Notes under the pieces: model-generated
What the model was told of the DNA's origin: nothing
Database searches by the model: none
What the model saw: the letters and a program-made list of their open reading frames with translations, nothing else
Translations under genes and position numbers: made by a program
Shown: piece by piece, positions 50,836 to 58,825 of the stretch
Layout: every line of letters starts with the position of its first letter
Numbering within the stretch: the first letter of the stretch is position 1
Assembly: GCF_016598615.1 (NCBI RefSeq)
Contig: NZ_CP066831.1
Span: 7,750,001-7,814,000 of the forward strand
Origin: Streptomyces liliifuscus
GTDB lineage: Bacteria; Actinomycetota; Actinomycetes; Streptomycetales; Streptomycetaceae
Direction: 5' to 3'
DNA: 64,000 nt

Positions 50836-52355
50836 GCGGATCGATCAGGATGCCGCCCGGCTCGCGGCCCGACACCCTGCCCTATGTGCCGCGCCAACGC
50901 CGTCCCAGCTGGGCGGAGCCCGACCCGGTGGACGAACTCGCCAATCGCCTTGAGGAGTTCGTGGCCGCCGCCGTCCACCCGGACGAGATAGCCGCGCTCC
51001 TGGAGTCCGACGGAATGTCGGACGACCAGATACGCGAGAAGTACGGCTGCAAGGACTCCTTCTCACTCGCCGAGGAGCTGTACGAGCGGGTCGAACGCCG
51101 CCATCCCGAACCCGAGGGGCCGGCCCACGACCCCTGGGAGATCGGCCTGCTGGGCTGCCTGTTGAGAGGCGTCGTCTTCGCACTGCCCGGCCTCGGCTAC
51201 GTCCTCGGGGCACCCCTCCTCGCGGGCCCGCAGGACGGCCTCGGCCTCCCCGCCGGTACGGTCCCGCTGCTGGCCGGCGCCCTGTGCGGCTGGACCTGGA
51301 ACCAGGGGCTCGCCCACCGGGCTTACTCCTGGCTGGGGTTGGGCGACAAGGCGGCCTCCCGCCGCTCGCTCCTCGTCGGTGCCCCCATGGGCGCCCTGCT
51401 CGGCTCACTCGTCGCACTCGCCGTCGCCCCCGGCCACCTCGGCGCGGTCGCCTTCGCCGCCGGCCAGTCCTGCTACCTCGCGGCCGCCACCGTACTGCTC
51501 GTGATGGGCCGCGAACGGGCCCTGCTGGCCGCCCTGTTGCCCATGGCGGCCGGTGCCGTACTGGCAATGACCCAACCGGTCCCCGAGGCCGCGAGACTGG
51601 CCCTGCTGTTCGGCTCGCTCGGCATCGTCGGCGCGCTCGCCGCGATCGAAGTCGCCCCGGCCGTAAGGCAGTCGGGGGACGGGACACGGATCGGCTGGTC
51701 CGCCGGGTTCGCGGCCCTGCTGCCCTTCGGCGGCGCCCAGGAGACCAGACGGCCGCGCAGCGCCTCGCCCTGGCTCGCCGGCTCCCTGCCGTACGCCTTC
51801 TTCGGCCTCGGCAGCGGCGTCCTCGTCGTGTTCGTGGCGCTCGGCGACGTCCTGGCCGACGGGTCGTCGACCGCCGCGGTCGCCGCCCCGGCCGCCGTGG
51901 CGCTCACGCTGAGCATGGGGCCCGCCGAGTGGCTGCTCCACCGCTTCCGCAGCGGAAGCCTCGCCGGGCTGCGCTCCAGCAGCACCTCGCGCGAGTTCTG
52001 GCGGACCACCTCGGGCACCCTCGTCAAATGCCTCAGCGGCTATCTCGCCGCGCTGTTCCTGCTCAGCCTCGCCACGGCCGCGCTCTGGCCGCACGCGCCC
52101 GGCCTCGGCGGCGTACGGCTCACCGCCCTGATGCTCCTCGGCGTCGTCCTCTGGACCGGTCTGCTGCTCCAGTCGTTCGGGGCCGTCCTGAGCGCCGCCG
52201 TGGTCTGCTGCGCCGCGGGTCTCGCCCAGGCCGGGGCGCTCCTCGTGGACGGGGTGAGCCCGCACCTGGTCGGCCTCTTCGTGTACGGCGCCGCCGCCGC
52301 GGTGCTGGCGACATTGGTCTGTTGGCAACTGGGAAGGGCGACCGCCCACAGATGA
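50832..52355 (+). CDS. Multi-pass membrane protein, candidate polysaccharide exporter/flippase
   Basis: 507 residues starting at GTG 50832, which overlaps the glycosyltransferase stop by four bases. The first ~110 residues are acidic and cytoplasmic (DPVDELANRLEEFV, then LLESDGMSDDQIREKY). The rest has about 12 hydrophobic segments (LLGCLLRGVVFALPGLG to ALVDGVSPHLVGLFVYGAA). The topology is comparable to PelG-type MOP flippases, but no sequence motif proves homology. Genome position suggests export of the polymer made by the neighbouring glycosyltransferase. Confidence 0.65.
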   Translation: MSGSIRMPPGSRPDTLPYVPRQRRPSWAEPDPVDELANRLEEFVAAAVHPDEIAALLESDGMSDDQIREKYGCKDSFSLAEELYERVERRHPEPEGPAHDPWEIGLLGCLLRGVVFALPGLGYVLGAPLLAGPQDGLGLPAGTVPLLAGALCGWTWNQGLAHRAYSWLGLGDKAASRRSLLVGAPMGALLGSLVALAVAPGHLGAVAFAAGQSCYLAAATVLLVMGRERALLAALLPMAAGAVLAMTQPVPEAARLALLFGSLGIVGALAAIEVAPAVRQSGDGTRIGWSAGFAALLPFGGAQETRRPRSASPWLAGSLPYAFFGLGSGVLVVFVALGDVLADGSSTAAVAAPAAVALTLSMGPAEWLLHRFRSGSLAGLRSSSTSREFWRTTSGTLVKCLSGYLAALFLLSLATAALWPHAPGLGGVRLTALMLLGVVLWTGLLLQSFGAVLSAAVVCCAAGLAQAGALLVDGVSPHLVGLFVYGAAAAVLATLVCWQLGRATAHR

Positions 52356-52996
52356 GCACTCTCCTCGTCCCGTACTACGAGCACCCGTCCGTCCGCCCCG
52401 CCGAATGGGAAGCGATCGTCGAGGCCGCGCCCCGCCTCTACGGGGTCGTGCTGAACCCGGCCAGCGGGCCCGGCGAGCGCGCCGACCCGGCCTTCGCCGA
52501 GGTCGCCGAGCGGCTGCGGGCGGCGGACGTTCGGGTGCTCGGGTACGCCGACACCGACTACGGCCGCAGGCCGCGCGCGGAGGTCGTCCGGGACCTCTCG
52601 CGGTACCGCGACTGGTACGGCGCGGACGGCGCGTTCCTCGACCAAGTCGCCTCGGGGCTCGGCGACTTCGGCTACTACCAGCGGCTCGCCACGTCCGCGT
52701 GGGGGGCGGGCTGCACGACTCTCGCCCTCAACCACGGGGCGCCTCCGCATCCGGCGTACGCCCGTCTCGCCGACGTCCTCGTCACGTTCGAGGGCACATG
52801 GGAGACGTACCGGACGTTGCGCCCCGCTCCGTTCACGGGGGGCCGCACCCGCCAGTGCCACCTGGTCCACGGCGTTCCCCCGGGCGCCCTCGTGGGCGAC
52901 CTGGCCCGCGCCCGGGGCGCCACGATCCACTGCGCGGTCCCGGGAGAGGGCGCCCACCCCTGGGGCACCCTGCCGCACGCCTTGCAGGCGGGCTGA
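52352..52996 (+). CDS. Spherulin-4 / Sph3-like (GH135-type) protein
   Basis: 214 residues. ATG 52352 overlaps the membrane-protein stop by ATGA, so the last three genes of the locus are translationally coupled. The TIM-barrel-like pattern includes VVLNPASGPG, GADGAFLDQVAS (acid candidate) and LALNHGAPPHPAYARLADVLVTFEG, which match spherulin-4/GH135 glycoside hydrolases. In Aspergillus, Sph3 cleaves the galactosaminogalactan made beside Agd3. Unlike fungal Sph3, no signal peptide is present, so it may be cytoplasmic or leave the cell by another route. Confidence 0.75.
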   Translation: MSTLLVPYYEHPSVRPAEWEAIVEAAPRLYGVVLNPASGPGERADPAFAEVAERLRAADVRVLGYADTDYGRRPRAEVVRDLSRYRDWYGADGAFLDQVASGLGDFGYYQRLATSAWGAGCTTLALNHGAPPHPAYARLADVLVTFEGTWETYRTLRPAPFTGGRTRQCHLVHGVPPGALVGDLARARGATIHCAVPGEGAHPWGTLPHALQAG

Positions 52997-53180
52997 GCAG
53001 CGACTTGAGCTCAGTTCGCCGCGCCCCTGGGTGGATGGGGGTTCCTGTGGTTCGCGACGTGCAGGTAGTCCGTGGCTGGTCGCGCAGTTCCCCGCGCCCC
53101 TGAAAGACAAAAGCTGGGGCGCAGCCCCGCTTTTAGGGGCGCGGGGAACTGCGCGACCAGCCCCCACCGGGCCCGCACTG
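52997..53180. other. Convergent gap after the polysaccharide operon
   Basis: 184 bases mostly filled by dispersed repeat copy 9. No additional feature. Confidence 0.5.
53073..53166. repeat. Dispersed intergenic repeat, copy 9 (both arms)
   Basis: GGCTGGTCGCGCAGTTCCCC, the core GGGGCGCAGCCCCGC, and AGGGGCGCGGGGAACTGCGC: full hairpin between the convergent spherulin-4-type gene and cobS. Nearly identical to copy 10. Confidence 0.92.
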
Positions 53181-53984
53181 TCACCACACAGCAAGAACCA
53201 CCAGCGCCGAAGTAGCCGCGGTTTCGGCCAACCCTCCGAAGACATCCCCGGTGATCCCGCCGAACCGGCGAACACAGTGCCGCAGCAGAAGCTCGGCGCA
53301 CCCGCACGCGACCAGCACGGCAACCCCGCCCAGAACGAGCCCGTACGTTCCGAACAACAGCCCCGCCACCCCCACGAGGACGGCCACCCCGACCCCCACC
53401 AGCACAGCCCCCCGCAGGGGCACCGTGCCGGCGACCACCGCCCCCAACCCCTCGGGCCGAGCCGCAGGCACACCCACCCGCGCGGCAAGGGTGAGCGCGA
53501 GCCGGGCCGCGACCGCCGACACGACGGTCGCGAAAGCCCCCCGCCCCCAAGAGCCGCCGTAGGCCTCCGCAAGCGCCGCCACCTGGGCGAACAGCACGAA
53601 CACAAGGGTGATGACACCGAACGGCCCGATGTCCGACTGCTTCATGATGCGCAACGCGTCCGCGGCCGGCTTGCCGCTGCCCAGCCCGTCCGCGGTGTCG
53701 GCGAGCCCGTCGAGATGGAGCCCGCGCGTCAGCACGGCGGGAACGGCCGCCCCGGCCACCGCCGCGAGCAGCGGCCCCGCACCGAGGACCAGCAGGAACA
53801 GGCCGACCACCGCCGCGGCGAGACCCACGACCAGCCCGGCGACGGGCGCGCACAGCATCCCGGCCCGCGCGGCCTCACGGTCCCACCGAGTCACCTTCAC
53901 GGGCAGCACGGTGAGCGTGCCGAAGGCGAAACGGAGGCCGTCGGACCAGGGGGTCCCGGGAGTTTCCGGCGGAGGCGTGGACAC
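53181..53984 (-). CDS. cobS: Adenosylcobinamide-GDP ribazoletransferase
   Basis: 267 residues. Polytopic inner-membrane enzyme joining alpha-ribazole and adenosylcobinamide-GDP, the last step of cobalamin nucleotide-loop assembly. Multiple hydrophobic segments and RGLHLDGLADTADGLGSG, where the Asp-rich segment is the metal site. It converges with the spherulin-4-type gene through repeat copy 9. cobT and cobU-type genes lie within 8 kb, so nucleotide-loop synthesis is spread over a region with other genes between. Confidence 0.92.
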   Translation of the reverse strand: MSTPPPETPGTPWSDGLRFAFGTLTVLPVKVTRWDREAARAGMLCAPVAGLVVGLAAAVVGLFLLVLGAGPLLAAVAGAAVPAVLTRGLHLDGLADTADGLGSGKPAADALRIMKQSDIGPFGVITLVFVLFAQVAALAEAYGGSWGRGAFATVVSAVAARLALTLAARVGVPAARPEGLGAVVAGTVPLRGAVLVGVGVAVLVGVAGLLFGTYGLVLGGVAVLVACGCAELLLRHCVRRFGGITGDVFGGLAETAATSALVVLAVW

Positions 53985-54044
53985 CGGCGCAGGTTACCCG
54001 GCGGCCCGGAAGCCGCCCACGGCAGCCGCGGATAAAGTGCGCAC

Positions 54045-54812
54045 ATGGGTCATTGGTGGACACGGAACATCACCGAACCGGGAAAACTGCCGCTGCTGCT
54101 GGCGCTCGCCTCCTTCGTACTGACCTTCTTGATCACCCGGATCGTCGTCCGGATGATCCGCGCGGGCAAGGGCCCCTTCGGCAACGTCGAGGCCGGCGGT
54201 GTCCACATCCACCACGTGGTCCCCGGAGTCGTCCTGACCGTGATCGGCGGCTTCGGCGCGGTGGGCAGCGGCCGGCACGGCTTCGGCTCGGCAGTGTTCG
54301 CCGTGGTGTTCGGCATCGGCGCGGGCCTCGTCCTCGACGAGTTCGCGCTGATCCTGCACCTCGACGACGTCTACTGGAGCGAGGAGGGCCGCAAGAGCGT
54401 CGAGGTCGTGGTGCTCACCGCGGCCCTGGTGGGCCTGATGCTCAGCGGCTTCCTGCCGTTCGGCGTCAACGACCTCACCGAGGACGAACTGCAGGACCGC
54501 GCTGGCGTCATCGTGAGCATCGGACTCAACTTCCTCATCTCGCTGCTGGCCCTGAGCAAGGGCAAGGCACGTATGGCGATCTTCGGAGTGATCGTCCCGC
54601 TCGTCGCCCTGGTGGGCGCCGTCCGCCTCGCCCGCCCCGGCTCCCCGTGGGCCAAGCGCTTCTACCGCAGACGGCACCGAGCCCGGGCCAAGGCCCAGCT
54701 GCGGGCCTACCACCACGACCGCCGCTGGGCGGGCCCCCGCCGCAAGCTTCAGGACTGGATCGGCGGCAAACCGGACCCGGAACCCGTCCGGTCCCTGCCC
54801 GGCGGCCGGTGA
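54045..54812 (+). CDS. Conserved integral membrane protein
   Basis: 255 residues with about five transmembrane helices (LPLLLALASFVLTFLITRIVV onward) and a basic C-terminal tail (RRRHRARAKAQLRAYHHDRR). Conserved VHIHHVVPGVV and DEFALILHLDDVYW segments are family-like; the function is unknown. A TAAAGT hexamer ends six bases before ATG 54045, so the transcript is probably leaderless. The last 64 bases overlap the 3' end of the convergent rhomboid-like gene. Confidence 0.75.
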   Translation: MGHWWTRNITEPGKLPLLLALASFVLTFLITRIVVRMIRAGKGPFGNVEAGGVHIHHVVPGVVLTVIGGFGAVGSGRHGFGSAVFAVVFGIGAGLVLDEFALILHLDDVYWSEEGRKSVEVVVLTAALVGLMLSGFLPFGVNDLTEDELQDRAGVIVSIGLNFLISLLALSKGKARMAIFGVIVPLVALVGAVRLARPGSPWAKRFYRRRHRARAKAQLRAYHHDRRWAGPRRKLQDWIGGKPDPEPVRSLPGGR

Positions 54813-55450
54813 CGCAGCTCGGAGATCCCGCACAGCACCAGCACGGCCGCGATCGCGGCCAGATGCTCCTTGCCCGCCAGGTTCTCCTTGAGCAGCACCT
54901 CCACCACCATGGCCACGACGACGACCCCCGCGGTGACGTACGCGCGATACCGCCAACAGAGAAAGACCGCGAGCCCGACCACGGCCGCCGACGGCCCGGT
55001 GTCCACGACCAGCGAGTCCGAGGCGGGCAGCCCCAGAAAGCCGTGCGGGCCGAGCGCGATGCCCACCCGCGCGTAGAGGGTGCCGGCCAGCGTGGCGACG
55101 TACGCGATGACGAGCGTGCGCCACCAGCCCAGACAGATCTCGGCGATCCCGAACACGAGCAGGATCTGCGCGAGCGCACCCCACACGGGCAGGTCCAGAG
55201 CCGGTACGAAGAGGGAGAGCGGGGTGCGCAGCAGGGCGAGCCAGAGCGGGTCCTCGGCGCGGACGGCACCGATGTTCTGGACGAACCGGTAGCCCCAAGG
55301 CTGGTTCTGCGCGTACTGCGTGAGCGCCGTCAGGCACACCGCGGCGACGGTCATGGGGATCGCCCGCAGGCGCCGCTCGACGAGGCCCGCGCGTACGGCC
55401 CCGTACAGCGGGCCCCATTCGGCGCGGGCCAGCCGGGCGACGGCGCTCAT
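54749..55450 (-). CDS. Rhomboid-like membrane protein
   Basis: 233 residues, about six transmembrane segments (LVIAYVATLAGTLYARVGI, AAVVGLAVFLCWRYRAY and others). The DTGPSAAVVGL segment resembles the G-x-S region of actinobacterial rhomboid-like proteins. A complete protease dyad (Ser and His) cannot be confirmed from the sequence alone. It is a possible intramembrane protease. Its 3' end overlaps the convergent membrane protein gene by 64 bases. ATG 55450 is chosen; it precedes the MprF-like gene stop by 79 bases. Confidence 0.65.
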   Translation of the reverse strand: MSAVARLARAEWGPLYGAVRAGLVERRLRAIPMTVAAVCLTALTQYAQNQPWGYRFVQNIGAVRAEDPLWLALLRTPLSLFVPALDLPVWGALAQILLVFGIAEICLGWWRTLVIAYVATLAGTLYARVGIALGPHGFLGLPASDSLVVDTGPSAAVVGLAVFLCWRYRAYVTAGVVVVAMVVEVLLKENLAGKEHLAAIAAVLVLCGISELRHRPPGRDRTGSGSGLPPIQS

Positions 55451-55528
55451 CGGCGGGCGGCCGCAGGCCCGTGCGTACTCGCCTGCCTCGTCTGCCTCAT
55501 CTGTCTTGTCCGCCTCATCCGCGGATAC

Positions 55529-57358
55529 TCATCTGTGCGACTCCAGGTGCTTGCGGTGCAGCCACTTCGGCAGTCCCGGCGCCTCCAGGAACCCCTCCGC
55601 GCGGGCCGCGGCGATGCCGATGCGCGGCAGGTCACCGCTCTTCTCGAAGAGCAGGAACCGTGGTTCCCAGATGGGCCGGTACTTGGCGTTGGCGCGGTAC
55701 AGCGACTCGATCTGCCACCAGCGCGAGAAGAAGCTGAGGAGTGACCTCCACAGCCGCAGTACCGGGCCCGCGCCGAGACGCGCGCCACGTTCGAAGACGG
55801 AACGGAACATCGCGAAGTTGAGCGAGACCTGCGTGATCCCGATCTCGGGGGCCCGCTGGAGGAGCTGGATGACCATGAACTCCATCAGCCCGTTCTCGGA
55901 GTCCCGGTCCCGCCGCATGAGGTCGAGGGAGAGCCCGTGCGGCCCCCAGGGCACGAAGGAGAGCACCGCTCTCAGCTCGTCCGCGCCTTCGCCCGCGCGG
56001 CTGTTCGTGCATTCGAGCATCACGCACCGCCCGTCGCCCGGATCCCCGAGCCGCCCCAGCGCCATGCTGAAGCCCCGCTCGGTGGCCCCGTCCCGCCAGT
56101 CGTCGGCCCGCTTCAGCAGGTACGCCATCTCGTCGGCCGGGATGTCCTCGTGGCGCCGGATGCGGACCTGGTAGCCGGCGCGCTGGACGCGGTTGTAGGC
56201 CTGGCGGACGGTCCGCATGGCCCGCCCCTCCAGCGTGAACTCGGCCGTCTCGACGATCGCCTCGTCGCCGAGCTCCAGCGCGTCCAGGCCGTGGCGTGCG
56301 TAGATGGTCCCCGCCTCCTCGCTCGCGCCCATCACCGCCGGGATCCAGCCGTGGGCGCGCGCCTCGGCGAGCCAGGGGTCGATGGCGCCGGGCCACGCCT
56401 CGGGATCGCCGATCGGGTCGCCGGAGGCCAGCGAGACACCGCTCACGACGCGGTAGACGACGGCCGCCTTGCCGGTCGGCGACCACACCACGCTCTTCTC
56501 CCGCCGCAGCGCGAAGTAGCCGAGGGAGTCGCGGTCGCCGTTCCTGTCGAGCAGCGCCCGCAGCCGCTCCTCGTCGCCCTCGGTGAGCGGGTCGACTGCA
56601 CGACGGGAACGGAAGGCCGCGTAGAAGACGGCCAGGACCAGCAGGGTGCTGAGCACGTTGATGGTGACGTTCACCCAGTTGGGAGAGGTGATCCCGGGGA
56701 AGCGGGACTCGTCGGCGGCGACCGAGATCAGCCGCAGGGTGCCGTAGCGCCAGCGGTCGGGGAAGGTCGAACGGTCGGCGTCGTGCGCGTCGTTCGTGAC
56801 GGTCACCAGGAGCGCGGCGAGCAGCGAGCAGAGCAGCAGGCCGCCGACCGCGACGGCCGCCGCCAGCTTCGGGTTCGAGCGGTCGCCCTTTGCGTAGAAC
56901 TCGCGTCGGCCGACGAAGAGGGACGCCACGAAAGCCGCCGTCAGGGCGAGGGAGATCCAGTTCTGCGGATACTCGCGGATCTCCGGGAAGACCATCGCGA
57001 AGGCGAACAGCAGCAGGAAGAGCCCGCTGAGTACGAGGTTGAGGATCCAGGCGGCCCGTTTGCGGCGGCGCATCGTGATCGCCAGGAACATCGTGAACGC
57101 ACCCGACGCGAAGCCTGCCGTCAGGAGGTACGGGGTGAAGTAGTTCTCGGTGTTGTGGCGGCGCACGTCCTGGCCGAGGGAGACCCATACGGCGCTCAGG
57201 AAGTTGAGGAACGCGACGAGGCGGAGGTACCAGACGGCGAACGCGGCTGCTCGTCGCGAGGCGGGGGTGGTCGGGCGGGCGGTGTCGCCTGTGCGGGTGG
57301 GGGCCCGCTCTGGCTCCGGAGCCGGGGTTTGCTTGACGGCGATTCGGGCGCTTCCCAT
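55529..57358 (-). CDS. MprF/LysX-like phosphatidylglycerol lysyltransferase-domain protein
   Basis: 609 residues. About six transmembrane segments fill residues ~40-280, followed by a DUF2156/MprF synthase-like domain (EEAGTIYARHGLDALELGDEAIVE, then LRAVLSFVPWGPHGLSLDLMRR). The family transfers lysine or another amino acid from aminoacyl-tRNA to phosphatidylglycerol, changing membrane charge; actinobacterial members also affect antimicrobial-peptide resistance. The amino acid used is not predictable. No strong Shine-Dalgarno precedes ATG 57358. Confidence 0.8.
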   Translation of the reverse strand: MGSARIAVKQTPAPEPERAPTRTGDTARPTTPASRRAAAFAVWYLRLVAFLNFLSAVWVSLGQDVRRHNTENYFTPYLLTAGFASGAFTMFLAITMRRRKRAAWILNLVLSGLFLLLFAFAMVFPEIREYPQNWISLALTAAFVASLFVGRREFYAKGDRSNPKLAAAVAVGGLLLCSLLAALLVTVTNDAHDADRSTFPDRWRYGTLRLISVAADESRFPGITSPNWVNVTINVLSTLLVLAVFYAAFRSRRAVDPLTEGDEERLRALLDRNGDRDSLGYFALRREKSVVWSPTGKAAVVYRVVSGVSLASGDPIGDPEAWPGAIDPWLAEARAHGWIPAVMGASEEAGTIYARHGLDALELGDEAIVETAEFTLEGRAMRTVRQAYNRVQRAGYQVRIRRHEDIPADEMAYLLKRADDWRDGATERGFSMALGRLGDPGDGRCVMLECTNSRAGEGADELRAVLSFVPWGPHGLSLDLMRRDRDSENGLMEFMVIQLLQRAPEIGITQVSLNFAMFRSVFERGARLGAGPVLRLWRSLLSFFSRWWQIESLYRANAKYRPIWEPRFLLFEKSGDLPRIGIAAARAEGFLEAPGLPKWLHRKHLESHR

Positions 57359-57446
57359 GAAACGGGATCATATGGGGCGTTGTTGCGCATGGGCGCCTAC
57401 TGGGTGGGGTGGTTGCGTTGGGGGGCGGGTGCGGGTGGGTGGGGGT

Positions 57447-57535
57447 TGCCCGCGCAGTTCCCCGCGCCCCTCAAAGACAAAAGCTGGGGCGCAGCCCCGC
57501 TTTTAGGGGCGCGGGGAACTGCGCGATCAGCCCCC
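57447..57535. repeat. Dispersed intergenic repeat, copy 10 (both arms)
   Basis: CGCGCAGTTCCCCGCGCCCC, GGGGCGCAGCCCCGC core, and AGGGGCGCGGGGAACTGCGC, almost identical to copy 9. It lies after the cobT 3' end. Confidence 0.92.
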
Positions 57536-57569
57536 ATTGCCCCGCACCCGACGACCTGACCCCGAGCCG

Positions 57570-58625
57570 CTACTCCTTCTCGGGACCCTCGGGGAGCTCC
57601 GCCGCCAAGGCGGCCGCGGCCTGCACCAGAGGCAGCGCGAGCAACGCCCCCGCCCCCTCCCCAACAGTCACCCCGTGATCGAGAAGCGGCTCAAGGGCCA
57701 TCCGGTCGAACGCCTTCGCCTGGGCGGGCTCACCACTGGTCTGCCCGGCCAGCCACCAGTCCGGCGCGCGGAACGCAACCCGCTGCCCGACCAGCGCGCA
57801 CGCGGCCGAGACGACTCCGTCAAGGATCACCGGCGTCTTCCGCGCCGCACTCTGCAACAGGAACCCGGTGATCGCGGCAAGATCCGCCCCGCCCACCGCC
57901 GCGAGCAACTGCAGCTGATCCCCCAGCACGGGCCGAGCGCGACGCAGAGCGTCGCGAACCGCCGCGCACTTGCGCATCCAGGCGAGGTCGTCGATGGCCC
58001 GCCCCCCACGCCCGGTGACGACCGACGCGTCGGTACCGCACAGCGCCGCGATGAGCACGGCCGCGGCGGTGGTCCCTCCGACACTCACATCCCCGAGCAC
58101 GACGAGATCGGTCCCGGAGTCCGCCTCCTCGTCCGCGACGGCGACCCCCGCGAGGAACGCGGCCTCCGCCTCCTCCAGGGTCAGCGCGTCCTCCACGTCG
58201 ATCCGCCCGGAGCCGCGCCGCACCCGGTGTCGTACGACCTCGTCGGGCAGGCTCTCCGGCTCGCAGTCGAGGGCCATGTCCACCACGCGCACGGGCACCC
58301 CGAGCCGCCGGGCCAGCACCGAGACGGGGCTCGAACCGTCGAGCACGGCGCGCACCAGCTCGTCCGCGCTCCCCGCGGGCCGCGCCGACACCCCGAGTCC
58401 GGCGACCCCGTGGTCACCCGCGAACAGCACCACACGCGGACGCTCGATCGCCCGCACCGGCACGGCCGACTGCGCGGCCGCCAGCCACTCACCGAGATCG
58501 TCGAGGCGTCCCAGGGCCCCGGGCGGCACGACCTGCCGCTCCCGGCGCGCCTCGGCGTCACGGCGCACACCGCCGTCGGGGCGCTCGATCAGATCGGTGA
58601 AGTCGTCGAGATTAAGCGAGCTCAT
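57570..58625 (-). CDS. cobT: Nicotinate-nucleotide--dimethylbenzimidazole phosphoribosyltransferase
   Basis: 351 residues. Makes alpha-ribazole phosphate from nicotinate mononucleotide and the lower-ligand base for cobalamin. The early segment LFAGDHGVAGLGVSA, a central GDVSVGGTTAAAV and the active-site Glu in the final VGEGAGALLALPLV match the CobT family. Start ATG 58625. No cobalamin riboswitch or B12 box is recognisable upstream. The gene ends near repeat copy 10 and the MprF-like gene. Confidence 0.93.
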   Translation of the reverse strand: MSSLNLDDFTDLIERPDGGVRRDAEARRERQVVPPGALGRLDDLGEWLAAAQSAVPVRAIERPRVVLFAGDHGVAGLGVSARPAGSADELVRAVLDGSSPVSVLARRLGVPVRVVDMALDCEPESLPDEVVRHRVRRGSGRIDVEDALTLEEAEAAFLAGVAVADEEADSGTDLVVLGDVSVGGTTAAAVLIAALCGTDASVVTGRGGRAIDDLAWMRKCAAVRDALRRARPVLGDQLQLLAAVGGADLAAITGFLLQSAARKTPVILDGVVSAACALVGQRVAFRAPDWWLAGQTSGEPAQAKAFDRMALEPLLDHGVTVGEGAGALLALPLVQAAAALAAELPEGPEKE

Positions 58626-58825
58626 TCGCCGAACAGTACCGGCAGTGATCGGGCCGGTCTCCTGACGGTCGGTCAGTGCGCTGCACAGGGTCGTTGCATC
58701 GAAGATCGCTATCCCATACGTTCCGGTTTGCAGTGGATTGTCATACCGGTTTGTATCGACCGGTAGTAGCTCATATCAGCCTCTACAGGGTCGTACAGCG
58801 TCGGACCGGCAGGAGCAGACAGACC
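58626..58825. promoter_or_regulatory. Upstream region of the methyltransferase gene with inverted repeats
   Basis: 200-base gap with divergent cobT. It contains TACCGGT (58744-58750) and ACCGGTA (58759-58765), a perfect 7-bp inverted repeat around 8 bases, and a second CCGGTTTG segment about 30 bases before it. Candidate operator for a regulator of the methyltransferase; no B12 riboswitch motif is seen. Confidence 0.5.

Noticed and set aside
53985..58825. Cobalamin riboswitch for the cob genes
   Set aside because: No B12-box-like sequence is seen upstream of cobS, cobT or the MBL-CobU gene, and they do not form a single operon.
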